NCBI RefSeq assembly: GCF_900496995.4
Contig: NC_044009.1
Span: 34,805,505 to 34,869,504 of the forward strand
Source: Aquila chrysaetos chrysaetos
Taxonomy: Eukaryota > Chordata > Aves > Accipitriformes > Accipitridae
Length of the DNA stretch: 64,000 nt
Direction: 5' to 3'
The first letter of the stretch is position 1. Every line of letters starts with the position of its first letter. The translations under genes were made by a program, and so were the position numbers. Below the pieces are notes generated by a model, which was given only the letters and a program-made list of their open reading frames with translations, had not been told where the DNA came from and searched no databases. Of the stretch, positions 26,101-37,500 are shown piece after piece.

Positions 26101-26439
26101 ATAAAGCAGATGTCCCTCCTGGCAGCAGCAGCCTCCTCCAGGAAAGCTGTATGAGTGGGGCCCACTTAGGGACCGCACTCACCTCCCACTTCAGGTCGCT
26201 CACAACTGCTTAGCCTGAGATTTATTTAGTTATTTTTAAACCAGACTGGTGCCCCTCGCAGTGGTTTGATCGGTGAGCCTATCTGGACGTCCTCAGGCAG
26301 CAACAGTCTTAAGCACGCAGAATTAAACAGCTTCCTAAGACGCCGCACTAGGCAGGAGCTCTCATAGCGGAGAGGAAACATTCCAACCATTCTCCATAGC
26401 GGGAGACGGATGGGTTCTGCTGGGCGACAAAAGCCTTTG

Positions 26440-26690
26440 GACAACCGTGTCCCACCCGCTCTCTCCCCCCCCGCCCCGCTCCGCGCCGCCCCGCCCCGGC
26501 TGCAGGGGAGGCCGCAGCTCTGCCGGCGGGGCCGGGGTGCCAGGCTGCCTCCAGCAACAAAGAACCGCGGCCCAGTGCGGGGACTGGGGCTCGGCGCAGG
26601 GCTGCCTTCCTGCCCGCCGAAGAGCTCATGGGGGAAAGGCGTCCGTGTATGGGGAGGCGGGGGGGAGGAACAGATGACTTTATTTGCTTT
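26440..26690. promoter_or_regulatory. CpG island just past the TANK 3' UTR
   Basis: Very GC-rich DNA with CCCCGCCCC-type Sp1 boxes and many CpGs lies about 350 bases beyond the probable TANK poly(A) site. It is promoter-like and could drive an unannotated transcript in either direction. I did not find a protein start that makes sense, and it does not encode the PSMD14 N-terminus. Confidence 0.45.
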
Positions 26691-26999
26691 AAAGGTGATT
26701 CGCAGTTTGTTCAGCTCTTAATAACGCGAGCTCCTGAGCTCGAATTTCACGGTTGAGAGGACAAGTCGGTTTTGTGTCGGGCTGGCTGGAGATGGGCGAA
26801 TCCCCTTCTCTCCTCCCAGCCCTGGAACTTCTGCCTCTCCCAGGAACCACCCTCCGCCGTGCTCTCTGGGGAGGTACTTCACACGCCGCACGGCGAGGCC
26901 AGGGATGAACCGATCCTCCTCAGCGCTGGGGACCGCCGGGGGTTCGGAGCTGTTGTTAATAGTAACAAACTCTTTATCCAGGTCATGTAGCAGACATGC

Positions 27000-28352
27000 A
27001 CTGTACACTGCTGTTTATTACAGTACACTCTGCTGACAGCCAGTCACAAACACGAGGTGTTTAAGATAGAGAAAATAATTGCCGAAAAATCCACTTCTAA
27101 AAATTATGCAGGTGTTAATTCTTCCAGAAATTGGTCACCTGCGAACCAATCTTTAAAAAGAGAAACTGTTGTGCTTTGTTGCTATAAAAATATTAATGCT
27201 AATTATCAAATATCAGGACTAAAACCTATACTCAGTTCAAATGCAAAAAAAAGCTCCAAGTTGCCCTTTATCATTAATTTAAATTACTTAGTAAAGGCCC
27301 CCCCCTTTAATTTGATCCCAATAAATCCAGAAAATGTGCAAACTTTATCAGAAAGCAATGTTTCACCTAAACACAAATTTAAATTGCATTGGGAAAGCCA
27401 CTAAGCATATTCAGGTTAAAAATGAAGTCGCTGAGGTTTGGGTGATAAGGTTTTCCCCTTTCCTTTCTAGGCTGTAACACACTTGAGTAGTCCTTCATAG
27501 CAAACCAGAAGGAAAGGTAAATAATCTTTGGTATTCTTAGTTTTAGGGAAAGTCTAACCTTTTCTCGCTCTATCCTTCATACTAATATAACCTTTTCCAT
27601 TAAAGTATTTTTACTAATTATTAATGATAGAAAGGTACAGGAACAAAATCATTATTTTTTTATAACATGTAACAGAAATCCATAAAATTGCTACCATTGG
27701 ATTTTGGCAAAAGGGTCATTTATGTCCTGTGTTTGATTACTCTCTCTAGTAAACAATTCATCTGGGAAAGTCAACCATTCAGTTACATTAGTGAACAAGC
27801 CTATCCTAATTTTGGCACTCCTGGCATTCAGTTACTGTGATGATTTTAGAAGAATCTGAATTAAGAGGTTCACTATTGTAAGTTAAATTTCAAAACTTTA
27901 TAATAGAAATGAAAAATGAGAGCCTACTTCTCTTCCTGTTTACTTCAAGGAGAACATAATCACATCACTGGATATTGAGAAAAAAATCCTAGCATTACAC
28001 CAATTTCCCCAGCCAGATTAAGGCATTAATCCTGCAAGTCCAGACTCATTAATATAACCATGACTTTGGGCCTATTCATGCAGTGATTAATTGCAAAAAA
28101 AAAAACCCAACCAAAAAAAGTTGTTTAGCATCATTCTCAAAGGTAATATTGAAGCATAAAAAGCAATAATATGAATTACTGAGAGTTTCATTTTACCTTG
28201 TCAAAGGATAATTAAAAATGTGCTTATCTGACAAACAATTTCAGCCATGAGTTCTTGTTACAAGAAGTCTTAATTCTTAAATTCTTAGCAGATCTATTGA
28301 ATAAAAAAAATCAAATGTATGCAGAAACAGTGATCCATTGAATTCTCATACA
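27000..28352 (-). other. TANK: Probable TANK 3' untranslated region
   Basis: This AT-rich sequence follows the TANK stop codon and ends at the candidate AATAAA near 27014. It contains no further recognisable TANK coding sequence. The 5' limit is firm (the stop at 28353); the 3' limit rests only on the poly(A) signal. Confidence 0.45.
27014..27019 (-). terminator. TANK: Candidate TANK polyadenylation signal AATAAA
   Basis: Reading down the minus strand from the TANK stop codon, this is the first canonical AATAAA I find, about 1.33 kb past the stop. A GU-rich stretch (CAGTGTACAGTGCATGTCTG) follows directly, as expected for a cleavage-stimulation element. The signal sits between TGTACTG and CAGTGTACA, which could pair. 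Variant signals such as ATTAAA at 27306-27311 offer alternatives. Confidence 0.45.
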
Positions 28353-28520
28353 TTAAGACTGTACTTTAAAGTGGGAATTCAGATGCCGAAGAAAATCTTC
28401 CTTAGATGTTATAGATGGTGGGAAAACTTCTCGACAGAATTCACATATTCCACACTGATTCAGTTCAGAGTCTGTATAAGCTTGTGCCAGCAAATCATTG
28501 TCTCGAGGCTGCCAAATGAG
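28353..28520 (-). CDS. TANK: TANK exon 9 (last coding exon, C-terminal zinc finger)
   Basis: The acceptor TTTCTTTTAG precedes CTCATTTGG, and the exon encodes residues 428-482 followed by TAA at 28353-28355. It begins LIWQPRDND, corresponding to human PIWKPFPNQD. It contains CEFC (453-456), VFPPSITS and RHLNSH (472-477), the atypical C2H2 finger with cysteines 453 and 456 and histidines 473 and 477. In mammals this C-terminal region is tied to NEMO and ubiquitin-related interactions. Confidence 0.96.
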   Translation of the reverse strand, partial: LIWQPRDNDLLAQAYTDSELNQCGICEFCREVFPPSITSKEDFLRHLNSHFKVQS

Positions 28521-31500
28521 CTAAAAGAAACAGAAAATGATTATTGCTGTGGTTTACAATGTGGTTTACATTATGCTGTGGTTTATATTTATAAATTAAA
28601 AACCCCTGCCTCTTTAAACTAGGTGTCCTTTACACCTGTCTGGCCAGAGACATTAACTAGAGAGTTCTCATTTAAGAAAAGCAAGATAGGACTTTGATTT
28701 TTTAAAAGTTCTATAAACATACCATCCTTGCAAACACTTAAAATGCCTTGTTATCTAATAATGATAAATACTGCTATGAGCAAAAGTCTGTAATATCAAT
28801 CTGATACATATTAAGGCTTTTCTTTAACTTTGCATTTCAGTATTTTACTGTAGAAGTTAAAGTACATAATAGCCATTTAACAGAAATGAGAAAACACATT
28901 TTTACCTTAGAATAAAATGTTTCTTGTACAGAGTTAGTATGAATATTTTATTTCTATTCTTACTGACACATAACTAGTTTTCAGTTTACTTACAAAATGA
29001 CTAGAACCAATGTCATATGGCATAAGTTACTTATTTGCTCTGACTGCCTTTTAGTCTAATTGTGTCTCAAATAATCTGTTTTGGGATTCCTTCTGCCATG
29101 ACAGCATCAAACTCAATGGGACCATCTGAATATCTATCCATGCATTCAGGCAATTCTGTAAACTATGCTAAACTTGGTTCAGCAGCTGTTCTGCTCTTGG
29201 TCCCTGAGCTAGTTAGTTTAAAGCCAGCAGGTCTGTTTACCTGACATTGGGGTTCATGGGACTTCAGCCTGATCCATACTTTAAGTCAGAGTGCACACTA
29301 ATTATTTAGCATCATACCAGGTAAGAATCAAAAAGTCTTCTACCAGTTTTCAAAGTAAAGTTAAAGATTAAGTTTAATTACTTTAGTATTAGCAGCACAA
29401 GATAAAATACATAGTTATGTTATATGGCCAGGATGATTAGGTTTTGAGTAAATTGAAAACTAAATGCATACTGCTGTGACTGCAAAGTAGACAGAATGGC
29501 AGCAAGCTGGTATGAGCTCTACGTGGGGATGGAACCTAGAAGAGGAGAGCGTCCTACAGTTTTTTTGGCTCAGTTTTCTTCTCTCTTGCTTCACTCGCAC
29601 ATGGAAAGGCAAGCAAGAATACTTCAGAAAGTAGTTTCTTGAGAAGTTTTAGATTTCTTGCTATCGATACTTACCCAAGAATTTTAATTTTCAGCTCTTA
29701 TTCGAATTTCATCATGCCAAATAGTTAGAATCTATTGTTTATTCCTCCCATGGTAACTCACTGTACAACTAACCTGGCTTTCACAGCAGTTAAAACTTCT
29801 TTTTAAACCAGCTAAACTTCTTGGAGTCAATTTCCTGTCCATTCCCTATTTAAACAGTGTTTAGCTTATCAGATAGCAATGGCAGATTTACTGTCTTTCA
29901 TTATGGTCAGCAATCCATATAATTAAATTGACTAATTAGTAATTAAGTGCAATCACACCACTTTTTTCAGCTCAAAGAGTCTACTTATTGTATGTTGCTG
30001 GTGTAAATTGCATATTAAATCTATCTAGACACTGACACACTTAAACATCCCTGCAGAAATGTGTTTAGAATTACTTGTTTCTAATAACTTACAATGTAAA
30101 GCACCATTTGAAAAAAGATAAAATAGTATTGTAAAAGCCCCACAAAGGACATAGTAAGATTTCTAATCTTGGAAGCACAAGGGGAGGTACTCTTTCAGCA
30201 ATCCACTGAGGCAGGCACTTAACTTCCATTTCTTTCTTTAAGTGTTAAGCGTGTGCTCGATATGCTTTTCAGAATAGGGATATATTTAAGCAGATGTTCC
30301 ATTTCAAAAACATTAATATTCAGATTAAGATCAATCGACTATCAATTTGCTTTTAAAATCATGAACCTTCTTAGAAACATTTCTGGTAGAAACAACCCCC
30401 TCAAACTGTGAATACCAATAAACACATGCATCTATATGCAAGTCTCAGTTAAATGTAGTCTGTAAAATCCTAGGTCCACTAATATCCATGTTTATTTTAA
30501 TCTGCTGCTCTTTTCAGTCACATGTTTTTTTTAAAAAGTTACATCCTAAGAAAACAGTATTGAGTTTTCACTTTTAGTATCCACATAGAAGGAAAGAGCT
30601 AAATTTATTACAGCAACTGAGAGCAGTTCCAAGAACTTACTGTTGCCAAATCTATTGCATTTATGGGGTTTTCCATTTTATAAGTTAACATATGTAGTAA
30701 ATACTTGAAAGTTTTATCTACACTAGGGAAAAAAAAATCAGGTATAGAATTCCTCCTTACTGGAGCTTCACCAGTGGCAGGGATGATGAAAGCTGTAAGC
30801 AGTGTAACTACCCCTTAGAAAGGTGGTAAAAATACTAAGAACAAGTTTATGCATAAACCTTTGCTAAGGTTTATATAGTTGAAAGGGCACGTATGCAAGT
30901 AACTTTTAAAAAACATTAGTATTTTAATCTACATATATATTATCTGTGAATCAAATCTTTAGCACAATTAACAGAAAAAAACTCTAAAGCTGAGTCCAAT
31001 TCACTGGGAAAAATGCTTAACCTCTTCTGAAGGCAGCTGAATAAAGGTGATTGATGTTTAAATATATGGATATACAGAGAACATATATTTAATGGATTCT
31101 TAAGTAATACTGGCTTGTTTCAAACAAGCTTCTGGATAAGATACAACATTTTATTCAATGTTCTATATGTTCTATATGTTCTACAGTGCTATTGTAGATA
31201 TGACTTACAAATACTGAAACAGTTCACCATTAGCTTTCTTTTCTTCAAGTGTTAGCATTGTTACATTTTTCGCCACAAAGCAAATAATTTACATTTTAAA
31301 TGATGGCTCTGAATGAATTTATTTTGCAGAAATACCAATGATCAAACCAAAGGCTTACTGCTATTCAACCGTAATTCTTCTCTACTTTTTAAGCTGCATA
31401 CTCCCCTATCAATTTATAATCACATACCAGCTGTTTCACTTGCTGTAATATACAATGCAGGGTGCCATCTATTGAAAAATGAATACACAGACTAACTAGT

Positions 31501-34500
31501 AAAAGAACAAGCTGGAGAGCAAATACAGAAAAAGAGGATAGTAACAAGCAATGGAGTGAATGCTTCACAGCTCCACAGGAATTCTACCACTGATAAAATA
31601 AATGGTTTCATTTGTTTAACTCAGTCACAACTTTAACTGAGGACCCAATGAAAAATAAAGCACAATAAAAACTGTGATTAGGAAGTTGGTATAAAATTGA
31701 GATCTCCCACATTACAAATAGGTATTTAAAATACATTTTGAAAAATCAGGCTTATAGTTCAAAATACAATGATGAAGAACAGCAGAATTTCCATGCTTTA
31801 AACTCTTCATCCAAAACTGGTTTGCAATAGAAAATTAAACTCGGCTGGATATGTTTTAGGAGAAGAAAACATCAAAGCTATCATGTCCTACACTTTCCAA
31901 ATGCTAGTTTTGCATGTCATGCAGTGGCCAAATTGAGAGGTAAAGCTCTTCTGCTGCACGTACCTTGTCATTACCAAAGAACACAAAAACACATCAATGT
32001 AAATAGTAAAAATATGTCCAAATCCACCCTCACAGAATTCCTAAATATCGCTATTTGCTTATTCTTGAAAAGCTGTCCTCTCACAAGGTGTGAGAGAAGC
32101 CACAGAAATGTAAAAAAAAATCAGTCTATAAAGGTCCATAATAACTTTGCAAGCAATTTCAGTTGAGACAGGATGTTACACAAAAGAAGCAAAGTATTCA
32201 GAGATGTCATTGTTGGAACCTGCTGAAATGTTTTTCTGCATTACAGCAACTGGGCCTTCCTCTCAGAACCTCCCATGGACTTCAAGCAGCTATAACTGAA
32301 ATTCAAGCCCGAAGTACCTAAATAAACCTAAAATAAAGTATTTTAGTGAGCTTTCTTCCATTTGAAAAAATAAATATGCCTTCCCCCTTGACTGCTTAAA
32401 CTATGAAGAAAAAAATTTTAAGTTTTCTTAGAGGGGAGGAATAGGGTGCTGTTTATACCTCAGACTGAGATAAAAAGTAGATCATTTTTCCACAGTGAAG
32501 TATTTATCTGTTCAGCTTTTTAATTAGCCCATTTGTGATATTCTCTGCTGTACATTAAAAACAATTAAAACAATTATGTGTCCTATTCAACTGAGATCAA
32601 GTGTAGAAAGAAAGCAATCTAGGGGGCAACTTACAATTAATGACAGCTTGGAAATAGATATAGAAACAATTAATATCTAAATGAACTGAAATTTTTGCAA
32701 GCATATCCAGTGCTTACATCTGCTTGAATTCCTGCCCTTTCACTGGAAAAGTGCCTTGTACACATACTTCAATGTCAGGAAGAACAACCGCCAAGAGATA
32801 TTGTCTTAAAAAAAGACTGATGAGATACCTCATAGAATATATTAATCCTGTCTCAAAGATCCTTGCAAAGTGGTTGTCTGAATCATTGCCATTTTTTGAA
32901 ATGTACAGTATTTATAGAAAGATACCTGATGAGGACCTCTGATGGTTGTCCCAGCAGCTTCTAAAGAAGAAAAAATTACTTCAGGTACACCCTGGTTTGT
33001 GTGCTTAGGTACAAATGTGAAACCAGTGTCTGTTGTTTTTAAACATGTTTTGTCACAGGCATTTTCTATGGGCATGTTTGCATGATTTGGGGGGTTTGTT
33101 TTGTCAACAGTAGTTAAGCTTTGTAAAGCTGAGGTCATGAGATCAACTCCATGAGCTTCAAATGAGTTAGGTTCCAATTTACTGAGGTTAACAGCACGGT
33201 CTCTGTGCTCCAGGTTAAAATGATGATCTTGAAGCATGTTTTCAGCTATACCAGTACAAGGAACTGTTGGTTTTTCCTGAGTGCTCTGCAAGAAAGCAGA
33301 GTCATTGTCTGTAGGTGGAAACTTGACATTAAATTTAGAAAGTGATTCTACAGAGTTGTTGTCCTCATCTTGGCCCACTCCTCTTGGTGTGATAGATGTG
33401 ATGCATGATGCACCTCTATTTATATCCTTTATAACCCGAGGCTTAAAAAGCTCTTCTGCTTGTTCATCAGTTTTATCAGTACACTGTATCGGCATGGAAA
33501 ACTGTATTTCTGCAAAGAAAGAATGAAGAAAACATTAAATAGTCCACTGAAGTATAGTTATTAAAGGTGTGGTGTTGAGGTATTTTTCCTGAGCGGTTTT
33601 TGATCTTCCTTCTTGGCTTTTAAACCTTTATTTTTTCTCTTTGAAATCAGTTTGAGGCATAGTTCTCTTTCAAAAACATTAGCTCCGACACAAAAACTAT
33701 CAGAACAGAAATAAAAGGAAATAATTCTGTTCTAATAATTCTATTTCTCTTTGATTTATGTCTATAAACACTTTCATTTTATTGAAAATTATGTTGTCCC
33801 ATACTCTTAACACATACTTGCATATATTAACTGAAGTGTTCTGGCAGAAATAGAAGCTGGAACCAAAACCATTTCACATGGTGCCAAGAACATGCTAGGC
33901 ACCATGAGCACAATTTTAGAAGGTATTCAGGTACCAAACTCCCACTAGGTTTCCAAATTAGGTAAATATTTAAACAATAACTATTCAGAAGTAGGACCAT
34001 ATTTTCCCTTTGTTTTGAGAACTGCTCCTTCATTTTCAGCACTTTATTAACAAAAATGGTAATAATATATATGGTTACTCCTAATCAGGTGGGATAATAA
34101 CTTCAGTACACATTTATTGTATAGCAGCCTTCTGATGTCACTCAGATATTGTAGTAAAGTGGGCCACAGAAGTAACAGAAATCAAGCCAATTATATCATG
34201 TATAGCTTTTCACACAGCTGAGTTAGGCACTTATTTAAGGAAAACAAATCCATTCTGAAGTAAGTTGCCAAGCACTCATCCCCCAAAATTCCCAGCCCCA
34301 AATTATAAAGTTTAGTAGTGTACAATCAGACTATAACAATACAGTTCAGAAATAGCAATTTGAAGCCACAAGCTACCCATTAGCACTTCATGTAACAAGA
34401 CTTCAGTAATGGTATAACCTAAATTAGAAGCAAGTGCTGAAATCTGTGTCTTTTGCTTCAACTGTGTAAGTTTGACAGGTGTTTTTTGGAATCACTTAAA

Positions 34501-37500
34501 AGTCTGATCCTAATATTAAGAAAAGCTAGTAAGGAATACCCATATTAACATTATATTAAATGTAAACATTAAGAGAACCGGACATTCACGATCTCTTCCA
34601 GGTGCAATAAAAATCAAGCCTTTCTGTTGTTTTCAGGAAGTGTTGGATTAAGCTCTTGTCCCATATAACAAAACAGTATTCAAAACTCTGCACAAGGAAG
34701 TCTAGAAAATAAGTCCTCTGACTGTCCTCAGTCCGGCAGTTTTACTCTAACAGATATGGGGCTAGAGACATTCATAACAGACATCTTTTGAACTGACAGC
34801 TAAATTAAAAGCAAGCAAGTGCTGTCATTCACACAATATGATAGGATATCACATGTAGTAAGTGCCTGCCTCTCACTCCAAGGGACAAAACAATTACAAG
34901 AGCCATTGATGTGATGACTGTCTTTTATAGCATGTGATTTGGAGCATTCGTCATAGAATGCCAAAACTGGCGGTGCGTTTTCTTGGTGAAATACTGAGCA
35001 CCATGTGAACAGACTTGAAAAAGGCAGATGGTAAACAGTAGAAGTACTTCTATGTATGTGTAATTTACAGTATTTTCAAATATAAAGCAAAGCTTTCAAA
35101 CAGTTGAATCACAATAAGAGCTTAAGTATGATATTACCAGTTTCAGGTTCTGGCTTTATCTTAAATTTACTCAGTTGGTCTGTTTGTTCTCTGGCTAGCA
35201 TACATATTCGATGACACTCTTCTTTCATGTCCTGGAAAATAGTCTCCAGATTCTCCCTGGAAGATCAAAATTGTAAATTAAAGAGTCAACCAATTCAGCT
35301 TGTTGTGACCTTTAATCTAGTCACACCCACAAACCAGAGAAAAACAATAGTGTAAGCTACTTTTCTTGGATACCTTGTTCCTCAACATATGTATACATAT
35401 TTTTGTTCTCCTCAGTAAAAGCAAGCAGAAAAGGGAAAAGAAAATGTTGTCAAAGAGCTGTTTAGTCATATCATACACACATACGTTTGAGCTTAGGGCC
35501 TGACCCTGCAGGGACACCCCTCCTGCCCCCCCCGAAAATCCAGCCCTTACATTTCTTTCAGTTCCCTCAGGTATTTTGTGGAACAGCTTATCTTTCACAA
35601 GGGTACTGTTTCCATCTCATTCTAGGGAAAATAAGATGCTGCTGCTGTGAACATTAATTGTTTTCCGCTGCCTTCTGTGCACTTCAGACTTTGCAGGAGA
35701 AGGAACGCACAAGCATTTGTTACTGCTCCTTCCTTCTCTGTCTACCTGACATTTTGGAGAGGGGCTTGTGAACTCGTTTCTTCTGTTTTATACAATATCA
35801 CATGACTTCTCCTTTTATTTTGAGGGATTTTTTAAATTGTATCTTTTCCAGAGTATCATATGGACATCCAATATTTAGTTATCTGCACTGAGAATGGTAA
35901 AAATAGTTCTTCATTCTGGCATGAGTTTTATTTGCCCAAAGGCACTATGTTATTCAGTTATCAACGCATCCATAAAATTCCATTGTGAAGTTTTGATAAG
36001 CTTGCTGAGTAATTTATATTTCTAAACACAGTATCATGGATTTTATAAAATGAACTTCAAGCATGAAAAAGTGAAGTTGGTGACAAACTGGATTTGTGTT
36101 CTCTTTTGCATCTTTGTACCAAAAGAGCTCAAAACAGATTTTTCGTTAATGCAGTGAATTGTTTTCCTTTTTATCGCTTATTCTTATAGCAATCAGGAGT
36201 GTCATGAGCTGTGTTCCTACTTCTGCTGTGTTTCTCTTTTTGAAGGCATAATGTCTATTTGTATCTCATTTGAAAACAATCTACAGGAGTTAAAAGTTGC
36301 TACTGTTAATACTTACATTCTGACCATTTTTCAGGTGTTTTGATAAAGAAGAAATTAAAAAATATTCTTAACACAAGTTTCTAATCAGAGCTTTAAAATA
36401 TACATATGATTAGATGAATCTATCTTAATTTGCTAGACATTTGTGATACTACAATCTTACTAGTGTAAGATTACCAGTAACCTTACCAGTCACATACCTC
36501 TTTCCAAGAAAACAGTAAAGTAAGGGAGCTACTTGAAGAGCAGGGAGACAGAAGACAGGTAAAGGTTTTTCATTTTTTAGATATAAATCAGTAAAGACAA
36601 AAAAGTCTTTATCACATCACAGTCTTATTTCCTCTCTTTCTTATCATAAAGCAGTAGTAGTGAGTCAGACTAAAGATCCACTTAGTTCACCTAGCCTATG
36701 TCCGAGAGTAGCTAAAAGCAGATGCCTAGGCAAGAGTGTAAGACGACAGCAAGAATTTATGATAGTTTTCCCTAATATTCTCCTAGCCTCACCTTAGAGA
36801 ATCCTCTACTTGACCTCGGCAAAATTGTTAAAAATGGTATTACTGCCTATCCTGTGAAAAATGCAAGCCTAAGACTTTGGTCAATATTTTTGCCAAAACA
36901 CTGACAGAAGAGGGAATACTTGCTTAGGAAATATACTGCTCTTGGTCCCTTCATCATAGCAAGGGCTAGCTGGCTTCAGCTTACAGATAAACCTGGTTTC
37001 AAACTCTCTCATTTAGGATGGATCAGGCCAAGAATTATTTCTTCATGCTGACTACCAGACCTCCTCCTGGCAAGCGCAGCAGGCTCCTCTGCTGTGCTGC
37101 CATCAGTTAATCCATTAGGGTTGTACATTCCTGTTCTGAAGAGAGTTAATGCTTACCCAAAACCCAGCATTAACATCCACTGCTGTTTCCCACAGTTCAA
37201 CCTCCTGCTGAACCGACTGGCTATTTTTCTTCCTCCCAACTTACCCCTACATACTTGCAAAGACCCAGCTATGACTCCACATAGTTGCTGGCTTTATTAC
37301 CTTCCCACACCGGCTCTTTGACCTGTCCTGCTCCTCCCTTCCCCCCATCCATTTTTTAAGGTACTGTGTAGAAAAGAGGGAAATGGCTGGTCTAATTTAA
37401 TGGCAGAAAAAACAATTAAAAGCAAATTTTAAAAATGCTGCAAAAGTATTTACCTTTCAGGCATAGGTGAAATACCAGCGATCCCTAGAGATAATTCAGG

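Noticed and set aside
1..28000. Search for PSMD14 exons, expected next to TANK
   Set aside because: Neither the N-terminus nor the JAMM motif segment was seen on the minus strand; the gene probably lies outside the window.
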